Shown: piece by piece, positions 11,981 to 22,763 of the stretch
Layout of the letters: every line of letters starts with the position of its first letter
Position numbering within the stretch: position 1 is the stretch's first letter
NCBI RefSeq assembly: GCF_003369915.1
Contig: NW_022881614.1
Coordinates: forward strand, 14,748,001 to 14,812,000
DNA from: Drosophila miranda
Lineage: Eukaryota; Arthropoda; Insecta; Diptera; Drosophilidae
Direction of reading: 5' to 3'
DNA: 64,000 nt
Translations under genes and position numbers: made by a program
Notes under the pieces: generated by a model
Databases searched by the model: none
Told to the model about the DNA's origin: nothing
Seen by the model: the letters and a program-made list of their open reading frames with translations, nothing else

Positions 11981-12885
11981 TCACACCCCCTCCATACTTC
12001 GGTGGTGCCGAAGAGTGATGGTGACGGCCCGGCTGCGGGTAATCTTTATGCGGAAGCAAGTGCCGTCATGGACCTCCAGTCGCCGGACTCCCAGTCGGTA
12101 GGCGCGATCGCGTAAGAATACGGTGATGTTGGATATGAGGTCCCGGGGCAACTGTCGACCTGGCGCGTTGGTCCGCCATGCGGGGGGAGCCTCTGCCCAT
12201 TCCGGGTCGTCCTGCACCGCGGCTACCGTAGGGTGGAGTCGGAGGATCTGCAGCAGGTCGGCCATCTCGCCATACTCCAGCGGGAGGCTCTCTTCGGAGT
12301 CGAAGTCAACGACTCCCTCATCGGGACGTTGTGGGGGTAATCCGGCGTGGGCGGCTACGAGGGGAGACGGGACGTCATCTGACCCCGACGGGTTGGCTGG
12401 TGCCCACTGCTGGTTCGTCTGGGGCGCGAAGCCCAGGCTCATGAGGGACCCGGAATCGGACCCTCCGTCGTCGCGTTGGGGTCCTACTTCCCCCCCTGTA
12501 TCGCTTGCGTGGGACACGTCGGATTCGTCCTCGTCGTGTACTGCTTGAGGGGTGGCTGCCCGACCTTGACCGGCTCTACTTCCTCTTCGGCGTCGGTCCC
12601 CGGGCCCTGGGTTTGTTGGTCGATCCACCCTTGGATGGCTGCCGCGCGCTGGCCCCATGGCATCCTGTCCTGTTGTCGAAGTGTCGCCTCTCCGACCCGC
12701 CTCAGCTGGGCTTGACGGGAGGCGGATGGCCCATTGGGGTCGACGATACAGCCGCGAGCCCGGTTTGTTGTTGGTTCGTCGGCAGATGCCGGGACTTCAG
12801 GCAGCTGGTCTCCGCTAGGGTGTCCCGTCGTATCACCATTTGCCCCTAGGGGCTGAGCTTGCCTTCCGTCTCTTAGACGCTTCAT
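11981..12885 (-). pseudogene. Third ORF of the Gypsy-class element, unrecognised
   Basis: Lies 3' of integrase, in the position of env. The first frame starts at 12885 (MKRLRDGRQ) and carries a Q/P-rich region and then an acidic EEEVEPV segment. A second frame to 11981 continues with an acidic serine stretch and a folded-looking C-terminus (LISNITVFLRDRAYRLGVRR, residues about 180-200 of that frame). The two frames overlap at 12484-12658, and a frameshift near 12545 would join them into about 300 residues. There is no signal peptide or membrane helix, so it is not an obvious envelope protein. I do not recognise the family. Confidence 0.5.
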
Positions 12886-13134
12886 GTCTTCAGTCGATTC
12901 TAGGGAGAAAATGCCTGTCGGTTAGACCCTGCCTGTCTTAACTAGAAGTATTAATACCCTCCCCCTATCCTGCTTGAGCGGTGCGAGTAAGAAGATGTTT
13001 ACATTGGGTGTAGTACTTATCTAATCCCATAAGGGGATGTATACGTAGCTTACGGTTTCGTGGGTCGCGCCCCTTACGGGGTGAGGACGTGACGGTAGCG
13101 CGCTACCGCAAGTGGACCTTGCGAAGTCGGCAGG

Positions 13135-14590
13135 TCATTCGGGTCTCTCCAGCGTCGTCGGGTTCTCCTCGGGGTGGTCCAATCCGTGGAACGCCTTTAA
13201 GTCGGCTAAACTCGCTGTTTTCCTTCGTTTGCCTTGTTGACTCTGTAGTCGAACTACGTTGGGAGATAAGAATCGGGTTACCTTGTACGGCCCGTCGTAC
13301 TTGGGGGCCAACTTTGCCGCGAAACCGTCGGCGGCTTTGGATAAGTGATGCTGCCGAAGGAGGACTAGGGCTCCTAGTTCGGGTCGCCACTCGCGCCGTC
13401 GGAGGTCGTATGTTCTCTTCTGCTCTTGGGATGCCCGTTGGGTCTTCTCCTGTACGACCTTGAACACTTCCTGCAGTCGTGTCGCCCTCTCGTGGCAGGC
13501 TCTGGTTCATTTCCTAATCCTGGGGTCACTTCGTCGTACAAGGCTCCTGGTAGCCTTGGTTCTCGTCCGAGTACCAAAAAGGCCGGGCTGAAGCTCGTGG
13601 TGTCCGACGTGCTGCTGTTTATGGCCAAGCTTAACTCGGGGAGGAGATCGTCCCAGGTCCGTTGGCCCCCGTCGACGTATTGTGCAATAATTGTCTTGAT
13701 GGTCCGGTTTGCCCTCTCCGTCGGGTTTTGCTGAGGGGTATACGGCGCGGTGTGCTCGAGTTCCATTCCTGTTACCTCGCAAAATTTCCGGAAGGACCGA
13801 CTAGTGAATTGTGTTCCGTTGTGGCACACAAACTTCCACGGGACCCCGAATCGGCAGAGTATCCTCTCTCGGAACGCCTTCTCCAAGTGGGCGGTTGTGG
13901 ATTTCCGGAGTGGCACAAGTTCTACCCATTTGCTGAATGAGTCGAAGAACACGAGGAGCATCGTGTTGCCGTGCGTTGAGCGGGGTAGTGGGCCTACGAA
14001 GTCCGCGCAAATGATGTCGAACGGGCCCTTCGCCTGTCGCGTATACATGTGACCTGCGGGTTTGTTCTGGCTCACCTTAAATTTTTGGCAGCTTTCGCAA
14101 TGTTTCACGTATCGTGCCACGTCTCTGTAGAGTCCTGGCCAGTAATATCGTTGGGTTACCCGAGTGGTAGTCTTCCGTATTCCTAGGTGTCCGGCGGTCG
14201 GGTGATCGTGGCATTCTTCTAACACTCGTCTACGATGGCCACTGGTGACGCATAACTTCCACTGGTGAGATTCTTCCTCGATTGGTCGGTGTCCAGGCTG
14301 CCGGTAGATCTGTCCGTTCTCGATTATAAATTCTCTGCATTCCTCAGGTCGTGACTGGATACGTTTGAGCAACCTTTGTATCCAGGGGCAGGTGGGCAGG
14401 TCTTCTAGGGTTCGCTGTATGGTGTCGATAGGTTGCCGGGAAAGAGCGTCTGCTACGATGTTTTGGCTTCCGCGTCGGTAAAGCACGTCAAAGCGATACT
14501 GTTGGAGTTCCAGAGCCCAACGGGCGATGCGACCGGTTGGATTATTGATCGAGTTTAACCACTTCGGTGATGACGTCGAAGTGATAGCCC
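13135..14590 (-). pseudogene. Gypsy-class RNase H tail and integrase, broken
   Basis: The main frame 13374-14486 begins at the end of RNase H (VADALSRQP). It then carries the HHCC zinc domain (GHLGIRKTTTRVTQRYYWPG, then CESCQKF) and a DDE core with first Asp in CADFVGPL and Glu in NPTERANR. The second catalytic Asp is His (VCHNGTQFTS, normally DNG), which should abolish strand transfer. A frameshift near 13465 moves the C-terminus to another frame (13135-13467), which holds a GPY-type chromobarrel-like module (YDGPYKVTRF). A small deletion near 14550 disrupts the join to RNase H. Confidence 0.8.
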
Positions 14591-14631
14591 TCCAGGTAGC
14601 ATCGTAATTTCCTGATGGCCCAGACGATGGC

Positions 14632-15897
14632 TTAGCACTCCTTTTCCGTGGCTGAGTAGTTCTCTTCTGCTTTCAAGAGCCTTCGACTGGCGTAGGCTAT
14701 GACCCTATCCTCTCCGCTGATCTGTTGCGTCAGGACCGCTCCTAGACCGTAGTCGCTTGCGTCAGTTTGTAGAGCGAACCTCTCCGCGAAATCCGGGCAG
14801 GCTAAGACGGGTGCTTGGGTTAACTTCTCCTTCAACTCCTCGAAAGCGGCCTGCTGTTCGTCACTCCAGATCCACCTTTTCTCCTTCTTCAGGAGGCTAG
14901 TCATTGGTTGTACAATCGTCGCGAAGTTCGGGACAAACCTCCGGTACCACGATGCCATTCCTAGGCAGCGTCGAAGCTCCTTTATTGAACTGGGTGGGGC
15001 CAACTTCCGGACGGCGACGATCTTATCTGGGTCGGTGTGTATACCCTCACTAATGACATGTCCCAGGTATACGATGCTTTTCTGGAAGAAGCTGCATTTC
15101 TTTTGGTTCAATCTTAGATTTGCTTCCCGTAGTCTCCGGAACACCTCTCGCAGATGGTCAACGTGTTCCTCCAACGCCGCTCCGATGACAATGATGTCAT
15201 CAAGGTAAGCGAATGCGTTGGGTTCCATCTGTGGTCCGATGACGCTGTCCAAGGCTCGCTGGAACGTGGCCGATGCTGAGTGCAGTCCGAACGGCATCAC
15301 CTTCCAATGGAAGAGTCCTCTGCCCGGAACGGTGAAGGCGGTACATTCTCGGCTCCCCTCGGCCATCGGGATCTGCCAATACCCGTTCTTGAGGTCCAAA
15401 GTCGAGATGTAACGTGCGTTACGGAGCCTCTCGATGATGTGGTTGATCCTGGGCAGTGGGTAGGCGTCGGGTATTGATTGCGCGTTGAGTTGTCGGTAGT
15501 CTACGCACATCCGCATCTCGCCGGTCTTCTTTCCCACCTGTACGATGGGAGCGCTGTGTGGGCTTTTTGAAGCTTCGATTCGCCCGTCTTGCAGCAACTC
15601 GTCGACCTGAGCATTGATGATTTTCTGCATGGCCGGACTTTTGGGGAAGTACCTCTGCTTTATCGGCTTGTCGTCCTTCAGAGTGATGGTATGCTCAGCT
15701 ATGTGAGACACGCCCTCCAATCCCTCGAACTTAGCCAATTCTTGTTTCAAAAACTCGGCTACCCACGGCGGAAGGGGCGGTTCGGTGATGGGGGCTCTCG
15801 GTGGCGAGATTTCTTCGAGCAGGGCACCTGTTATGATGGCGAGGGTCCGTCGAGTCTGATCTTCGAAAAGGGTTGCGTTGTCGACCGGCCGCGGCAT
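14632..15897 (-). pseudogene. Gypsy-class reverse transcriptase and RNase H
   Basis: Open for 421 residues. RT has the CVDYRQLN segment, LDLKNGYWQIP, MPFGLHSASATF and the catalytic YLDD box at about residue 230. RNase H starts at about residue 370 (QTDASDYGLGAVL). It ends at a TAA directly after ATEKEC, where related elements continue without a stop, so RNase H is cut. A frame change also separates it from the linker upstream (15731-17020). It polymerised and degraded the element's RNA when intact. Confidence 0.85.
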
Positions 15898-17020
15898 CGG
15901 CTAACGGGGCGAGTTGATAATTCGTTGGGGGGTGAGGTGCGAGTTGGTCTACCTTGACCCGCTCATGTCCTTCGGGGCCGTGGTCTACCAGGCGTAGCGG
16001 GTCGTAGTGTAGAGCGATGCTGGTTTCCCGTGGGGTCGTTCGCTCTGATTGAGCCGCACTGCTGGGCATTTCTGATTTGGCTCGCGTCGATCGTGTTATA
16101 TTTTTAGCGCCGCCGGGACCGTCTCGGTCGGGGCTTAGATGCGTTGTCCTTGTATTGCTGCTGGGTCTGGCGTGGTCGAGGCTTCGATGCGTTGTCCTTG
16201 TATTGCTGCTGAGTCTGGCGTGGTCGAAACTTATAAACGTTGTCCTGATGTTACTGCTGGTTCTGGCGTGGTCGTGGCTTAGCTCCGTTGTCTTGGTAGG
16301 GATACTCTGGGTGGTTTTCGAGGCAGAGGGACTGGCCCTGGGTGTGTCCAGCGGTGTCGCAGTCGTCTCCGTCGAATCCTCGTTGCTCTGGGTGTTCTTC
16401 GAGGCGGACGGACTGGCCCTGGGTGTGTCCAGCGGTGTCGCAGTCGTCTCCGTCGAATCTTCGTTGCTTTGGGTGTTCTTCGAGGCGGACGGACTGGCCC
16501 TGGGTGTGTCCAGCGGTGTCGCAGTCGTCTCCGTCGAATCTTCGTTGATGGTTCTGGCGCGGTCGTATCGAATCGTGGGTTCGGTTCGGGTGGCGTTGCT
16601 GGGTCTGGCGTGTTCGAGATCCTGATGCGTTGTCGTGGGTCCATTGCCGGGTCTGGCGTGGTCGGGATTCTGGTGCGTTGTCACTGGTACGTTGATGGGT
16701 CTGGCGTGTTCGAGACTCCGGTGCGTTGTCATGGTTACGTTGCTGGGTCTGGCGTGGTCGAGATTCTGGTGCGTTGTCATGGTTACGTTGATGGGTCTGG
16801 CGTGGTTGGGATTCTGGTGCGTTGTCACTGGAACATTGCTGGGTCTGGCGTGGTCGGGATTCTGGCGCGTTGTCACTGGTACGTTGATGGGTCTGGCGTG
16901 TTCGAGACTCCGGTGCGTTGTCACTGGTACATTGCTGGGTCTGGCGTGGTCGGGATTTAGGTGCGTTGTCACTGGTACGTTGATGGGTCTGGCGTGTTCG
17001 AGACTCCGGTGCGTTGTCAC
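15731..17020 (-). pseudogene. Repetitive linker of the polyprotein between protease and RT
   Basis: Open for 429 residues. Residues 1-150 are a 16-residue repeat (48 bp; consensus HARPSNVPVTTHxxxD/E), about nine copies. Residues about 160-240 are three copies of a 27-residue repeat (81 bp; starting NEDSTETTATPLDTP). The rest is a basic, serine/threonine-rich stretch with ALHYDPLRLVDHGPEGHERV, which may be the conserved pre-RT segment. The frame then leaves the RT frame near 15900. No Gag or protease is found upstream. Confidence 0.6.
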
Positions 17021-17050
17021 TGGTACATTGCTGGGTCTGGCATGGTTGGG
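16110..17050. repeat. 48-bp and 81-bp coding minisatellites
   Basis: On the plus strand, the unit GGGTCTGGCGTGTTCGAGAC and its variants recurs every 48 bp at 16600-17050, with more copies at 16140-16290. Three 81-bp units with GTGTCCAGCGGTGTCGCAGT occur at about 16310-16550. Periods are multiples of three, so copy-number change keeps the reading frame. Confidence 0.85.
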
Positions 17051-17117
17051 ATTCTGGTGCGTCGGCTTCGTCCGGGGGGTCGCTGTTGGATTAGTCGAGC
17101 GGGTAGGGGCAGCGGGT

Positions 17118-18190
17118 AGAGTACCTAGGCTATCGCCGGACGGTACTCACGGGACCCTGTCGGCCTAAGAATTACTACGACGCGGAAAGGGGAACTTTGC
17201 TATGCGGAAATACCGGCAAGTATCGCCGAGAGTACCTAGGCTATCGCCGGACGGTACTCACGGGACCCTGTCGGCCTAAGAATTACTACGACGCGGAAAG
17301 GGGAACTTTGCTATGCGGGAATACCGACAAGTATCGCCGAGAGTACCTAGGCTATCGCCGGACGGTACTTACCGGACCCTGTCGGCCTAAGAATTACTAC
17401 GAGGGTCAGGGATATCGACGAGCATCACCGAGAGTGCCTAGGCAATCGCCGGATAGCACTTACGGGACACTGTCGAACTAAGAATTACTACGGGGGTCAG
17501 GGATATCGACAGGCATCGCCGAGAGTGCCTAGGCAATCGCCGGATAGCACTTACGGGACACCGCCGAACTAAGAATTACTACGGGGGTCGGGGATATCGA
17601 CAGGCATCGCCGAGAATGCCTAGGCAATCGCCGGATAGCACTTACGGGACGCTGTCGAACTAAGAATTAATACGGGGGGGGTCAGGGATATCGACAAGCA
17701 TCGCCGAGGGTGCCTAGGCAATCGCCGGATAGCACTTTCGGGACGCTGTCGAACTAAGAATTACTACGAGGGTCGGGGGTACCGGCAAGCATCGCCGAGA
17801 GTGCCTAGGCAATCGCCTGATAGCACTTACGGGACACCGCCGAACTAAGAATTACTACGAGTACGAGAATACCGACGCGTATCGCCGAGAGCGCTTAGGC
17901 AATCGCCGGATAGCACTCACGGGACACTATCGGGCTAAACATTACTGCGAAAATCTTTATCATACAGGGCAGGTATCGCCGAGAGGGCTTAGGCAATCGC
18001 CGGACAGCCCCTTCGGGACCCAGGGAACTACGGGGATCAGGCGAGACACCAACAGGAGTCACCGGGGGCGCTTAGACGATCGTAGGATAGCGGCCTCGGG
18101 ACCCTGCGGGGTCACAAACTACTGGAGGGAATCATGCGGAGGGAACAACGACAGGTATCACCGAGAACGCCTAGGCAATCGCCGGACAGC
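17118..18190. repeat. Tandem array (111-bp and about 91-bp units) in right LTR
   Basis: Same monomers as 9640-10480, with more copies. The array starts abruptly at GAGTACCTAGGC next to the polyprotein linker, marking a deletion junction. Confidence 0.85.
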
Positions 18191-18545
18191 GGCCTCAGGA
18201 CCCTGTCGGGCTACGAACTACTGAATGGAATCACACGGACTCGGGCAAGAGGCGGGAGGAAAGGCAGAGAAGATGAAGCCCCGGGCCTCCAGGTTCCCTA
18301 GTGTATCGATTGTTGGAGGTCGTGCTATGTTTCTGTTATATTCGTTACATTTCAATTTATTCTTTCTTGGTTCCCTACCTATCGCACCGCTCAGCAGCCC
18401 GTATACACGTCTAGAGGAACTCCCACGCTTGTACTCGTCGAAAGCCTCCTCTTCCCCGTGGGTGCAGCGTAGATGCAGGATCTCCTCTCCGTAAGTGTAG
18501 TATCAATGCAGGGTCTTCTTCCCGTAAGCGCAGCGTCGATGCCGG

Positions 18546-20713
18546 TCGACTTCAGAAAGGTAGAAGTTGCGATACGGCCACATGCTCTTATGAGCCCATG
18601 TTGGTCTAGGAACGGGTTCAAATTCAGGATAGAACTTGACCTTGGCACTGGCCGCTTCTCGCTTAGGCAGTGATACTATTGGGAGTATTCCCTGCGCTGA
18701 GTCTCTAGGATAAGAGTGCGCTCAGCTTCGGTAATGTCTTCGCTTGCAAGGTGGTCCTCTTGTCCGGTGACCAGCTTCCGGCAGCGTTTTGTGAAGCGAA
18801 GGACATAAGCACGGACTCGCAGGGCTCTCTCCAGATTGGAGAACCGATCGAGGAAGTCTTCGGATGGGCTCAGTGCAAAATGAACCTTCAGAGCACGTTG
18901 CTCGAGGGTTATCACGGGATCGTCCCCGCCTTGGGCTGACCTTTGATTCCGGGGCCCTTGCAACCACGCTGGTCCGTGCCACCAGAGTTGGTTCTCTACA
19001 AGCTCCTGTAAGGATACGCCCCTGCTGGCGAGGTCGGCGGGATTTTGTGCGGACGGAACGCGACCCCACTTCTCGACCCCGGTGGCTTGCGAAATTCTGG
19101 TCACTCGGTTGGCCACGAAGGTAGTCCAGTGGCAAGCAGTCTTTTTCAGCCAGGACAGGACTATAGCGGAATCTGTCCAGAAGTAACAGGTTGTAGGTGC
19201 GCTTGGCATATTTGGCAGGATAGCCGTCGCCATTTCGGACAGCAGCACGGCGCCGCACAGCTCTAACCGGGGGAGCGATACAGTCTTAACGGGTGCGACT
19301 CGTGTTTTCGCGGTGAGCAACTGCACCTTGACCCGGTGGTCAGTCTCGATGCGTACGTAGATCGCCGCACCGTACGCCTTTTCGGACGCATCGCAAAATC
19401 CGTGATGCTCGAAGCTTACAGATGGTTCGGAGCCAATCCACCTTGGAATGCGGATCTGGTCGAGAGCGGAGTAGCATCTCGGTCGGAAGATCTTCGTCCC
19501 ATCCCACTTCTTGCAACCAGATCTCTTGCATGAAGATCTTTGACCGGACAATGAAAGGAGCCAACCAGCCCGCAGGGTCGAACAACCTTGCTATCTGGGA
19601 AAGCACCGCTCGCTTGGTGTAGGATGCCGTAGATGCCAGTTCTGGCGGAACGAAGAAGAAATCGTCTGCTGTCGCCTTCCAGCGAATTCCGAGAGTCTTG
19701 GCTGTGCTTTCTGCCTCGAGTTCAAGGAAGTCGGTGTGAAGGAGATGGTCATTCGGAATGGTAGTCAGGATATCCTTGTGGTTGGACGTCCATTTTCTCA
19801 GTGGAAACCCGGCAGAACTCAGGGCGGCCTGTAACTCGCGGATAGCTAGTTGAGCCTCAGTGGGAGAGTCTGCTCCCGCTAGGACGTCGTCGACATACAT
19901 ACAGGACCGAATGATATGACTGGCTCTCGGGAATCGGGACTGGACATCGTCTGCAAGCCGTTGCAACACCCGGATAGCGAGAAAGGGAGCACAATTGACT
20001 CCAAAGGTGACAGTTTGCAACTCATAGTCGCGTATCTCGCCCTCCTTGTTGGGAAACAATATTCGCTGGAAGGGGGTGTGCTTCGGATCTACCCAAATCT
20101 GCCGATACATCTTGGTGATGTCAGCATTGAAGACGTACCGGTAGTAGCGCCACTTCAGGATCTGAAGGGTTAAGTCGGACTGGAGAACAGGGCCGGGGTG
20201 CAGAAGGTCATTCAAGCTGATACCGTTAGTCGACGGGCTGGATGCGTTAAATACAACGCGGACTTTCGTGGTGGTGCTATCAGGCTTGAAGACAGCGTGG
20301 TGCGGCAGGGAGTAGGTTGAGGACCCATGAGTCGGAAGAACTTCTGTCACGTGTCCAAGCTCTAGGTATTCTTGGATCACGGTGTCGTACTGCTCTTGTA
20401 GGGGACTGTTTCTTTTCAAGCGATTTTCGTTTCTTAGGAACTGGGCCAGCGCGGTTGCCCTTGAATACCCCAGATCTGATCCGAGATGATCTGGGTCGCG
20501 AAACGGTAACGTGACGACGTATTTCCCGCTTGGCGTTCTTGACGTAGTTCGGAGGAAATTTCTTTCGCAGTACGAATCCGACTCGCTTTCTATTTTAGTA
20601 GGAATGTCCTTCACATCCCAAAACTTTGTGAGGAGTTTGTCTAACGGAGTCTCTAGCTCGGTGGAAATTTGCGTGGAGAAGGATGCGACCCTGCCTTGTA
20701 CCGTGTTTGGCAC
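18546..20713 (-). pseudogene. BEL/Pao reverse transcriptase, RNase H and integrase N-terminus
   Basis: Frame 19340-20713 holds RT: RVVFNASSPS, DITKMYRQI, and YVDD at about residue 275, the BEL/Pao form of the catalytic box. A frameshift in the overlap 19340-19551 leads to frame 18676-19551 with RNase H (CDASEKAYGAAIY, then WTDSAIVLSWL) and the BEL-type YVLRF and TEAE segment. A stop near 18676 and a further frame (to about 18546) give the integrase N-terminus (LNPFLDQHGLIRACGRI), where the copy ends. At least two frame breaks. Confidence 0.85.
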
Positions 20714-20746
20714 TGGGCCTGTAAGAACCCATCCGAAAATGGTTTC

Positions 20747-21395
20747 CTATCCGAGGAGAGATCCACAGATGTTCGTCTGTGAGCCGCTCAAGAGGATGGA
20801 TGGAAGGATGTCGGCACCAATCAGGACATCTATTTGTGAGCTTGCGTAAAATGTCGGGTCTGCCCATGGCAGGTTCGGCAAGTCTCGCAACGAGTGTTGC
20901 GGGATCGGATGGGAGGGAAGGCTGCCTGATAGTTCCGGCAGGACATAGGCTGTGGCATCCAAGTGTAAGCCCGGCTTAGTCGGGGAGCGGATGGAAAAAT
21001 GGCAGAGCTTCTTGTACTGAGCGGATATGGTCTGATTGAGGCCCGAGACCTGTGCCTGGGCGAGTCGGAATGGCAACTTAATGATCTGGAGGAGACGTTC
21101 CGTAATGAACGTCGCCTCGGAGCCCGGGTCGATTAGTTTGTCCCCAAGTGGCAAATATTATTAATAGCCGTGCCCAGGAGTACCGCCCTCTTGCCGGAGG
21201 CGAAATAGTTCTGAACGCTAGGCTGAGCTTCGGCAGGAGTCGGAAGTGGTACGGAGTTGGGCACGGATTGGCTGGAAACTGGAGTGCCACGGTGCAGCAG
21301 CGGATGATGCCGGTCTCCACACGTGTTGCAGTTGTGGGCGCTTTGGCATTCACGAATCTGGTGACCTCTTGCGAAACAGTTTAAGCAAAGCATTT
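20747..21395 (-). pseudogene. BEL/Pao Gag zinc knuckles and protease (partial)
   Basis: Frame 21133-21393 has CCHC-type knuckles (CLNCFARGHQIREC and CNTCGDRHHPLLH). The overlapping frame 20747-21154 has the protease with LIDPGSEATFI, where the usual D-S/T-G is D-P-G, a form I associate with BEL/Pao proteases. The two are joined through a frame change at about 21140. The N-terminal Gag is missing. Confidence 0.75.
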
Positions 21396-21756
21396 TTATA
21401 CCCGATACTCAAAATGAGTATTGGGGTATATTAGATTTGTGGTAAAAGTGGATGTGTGTAACGTCCAGAAGGAATCGTTTCCGACCCCATAAAAAATATA
21501 TATATGCTTGATCAGCATCAATAGCCGGAGTTGATTGAGCCATGTCTGTCTGTCCGTCTGTCCGTCCGTCCGTCTGTCCGTCTGTCCGTCCCCTTCAGCG
21601 CCTAGTGCTCAAAGACTATAAGAGCTAGAGCAACGATGTCTTGTATCCAGACTTCTGTGATATGTCACTGCTACAAAAATATTTCAAAACTTCGCCCCGC
21701 CCACTTCCGCCCCCACAAAGGACGAAAATCTGTGGCATCCACATTTTTAAAGATAC
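21396..21756 (+). mobile_element. DINE-1/INE-1 (Helitron-class), 5' part of a split copy
   Basis: Starts TTATACCCGATACT and has the short palindrome ATACTCAAAATGAGTAT, the GGAATCGTTTCCGACC block and the pyrimidine CTGTCCGTC run. These match in order the known Drosophila INE-1/DINE-1. It continues at 25208 after the nested BEL-type element. Confidence 0.85.
21752..21756. repeat. Target-site duplication GATAC (left)
   Basis: GATAC precedes the left LTR and is repeated exactly at 25208-25212 after the right LTR. Confidence 0.9.
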
Positions 21757-22128
21757 TGTGGAGATAATGTTTTTTATCCCCAATCGGCCGTCTAATTATT
21801 TCGAATTAAACAAAACTCGGCGCAGAAATAAAATTACGATATGTTCTTTAATGCGTGACATCCAAATTGCAAGTGTGGCTTGCCTGCCCTTTACATTGCC
21901 GCTCCGATCGCTAAGCGCAGCTTCGCTCGGCTGACGTCGGTAGGCAGACGCAAAGCGGAGATAGCGAAGATCGAGCTGGCAGAGAGCGTTTAGCAGGGCA
22001 AGCAAGCGCAAAGCTTTAACAAAGAAATGAGTGACATAGACATAAGTAACAAACAAAATAAGCGGCTGAGGGCCAAGAATTAGGTGCTATTTGGCAAGCA
22101 GCTAATCGGCTGGGTTCTGCTCCGAACA
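21757..22128 (-). repeat. 3' LTR of BEL-type copy 1
   Basis: 372 bp, TGTTCGGAGCAG to CTCCACA on the minus strand, nearly identical to 24836-25207. The Gag-derived ORF runs a few codons into it. Confidence 0.9.
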
Positions 22129-22725
22129 TTCACCCCACGTTGGAAGGCAAAGGCCTTCAACAGATCCATCCTGAAGGGGCAGAACCGCTATTTTTCCAAC
22201 GGCCCTCTTGAAGATGCTTGCTTGGGCGCAGCTGCCGGCTACGCTGGGATGATCGTCGAACGCAGCAATCGGCGCTTCTTTACGAAGGCGGCTTGTCGTG
22301 ATTACGTCTTGATCATCGGGAACCTCTGTAATTGTATAGAATGGCAGGAAATTTGGCAATGTAGAAATTGTTGAAAGTTGAATTTCATTTAGCGTGGATA
22401 TGTAGGTTTTTAATATATGGAAAAGTTCGCGCTGCAGTTCCTGATTCTCCGATCGCAGTTTTTCCACTTGCACCTGGCACTCGAGCAGCTGCTTCCTGCA
22501 TTGCTGCTCTAAGTTTTGGTACTCCAGCGTTGTGGGTCGAAAATCGTCAATAGAGATGCACGAGGAATTTTCAAAAGCGGCTAAAGCTGCACGCTTATTC
22601 TCCGAGCTATCAATGCGTCCTGATACTATCCAACCAAGTTTTGTCTCCTGCAATGTTGGCAATTGGGCTGATAGTCGAATCTGTCCGACGCACATTAAAT
22701 CTAAGAACAAACCAGAACCTATCAA
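22102..22725 (-). pseudogene. Distal ORF of BEL-type copy 1: protease end, coiled coil, Pol tail
   Basis: 207 residues. It starts with the end of the protease region (ETKLGWIVSG, a BEL hallmark). A predicted coiled coil follows, with heptad leucines around QLLECQVQVEKLRSENQELQ. The end (IFKRAVGKIAVLPLQ...GEC) resembles the C-terminus of BEL Pol just before the 3' LTR. In copy 2 the same segment is in frame with Gag; here a 1-base deletion near 22770 separates them. Confidence 0.7.
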
Positions 22726-22763
22726 CAGATCGATACGTTGGGGCTTGGAGAAATTAGGATCAG

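Larger units (their letters stand above)
9409..18545 (-). mobile_element. Decayed Gypsy-class LTR retrotransposon with tandem-repeat LTRs
   Basis: Direct repeats flank a minus-strand pol. The left one (about 9409-11760) is the 3' LTR and the right one (17118-18545) is a truncated 5' LTR. They share both a tandem array and about 550 bp of unique sequence ending at the same base (10808 and 18545). Between them lie a third ORF, integrase, RNase H, RT and a repetitive linker. Gag, protease and the primer site are absent, so a deletion joins the 5' LTR to the linker at about 17117. The outer boundaries are uncertain because clean TG...CA ends and a target duplication were not found. Confidence 0.7.
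18546..21395 (-). mobile_element. BEL/Pao retrotransposon fragment without LTRs
   Basis: A contiguous minus-strand stretch from Gag zinc knuckles to the start of integrase. It is cut at 18546 where the right Gypsy LTR ends and at 21395 where a DINE-1 begins. No LTR or target duplication is visible, so this is a relic. Confidence 0.85.
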
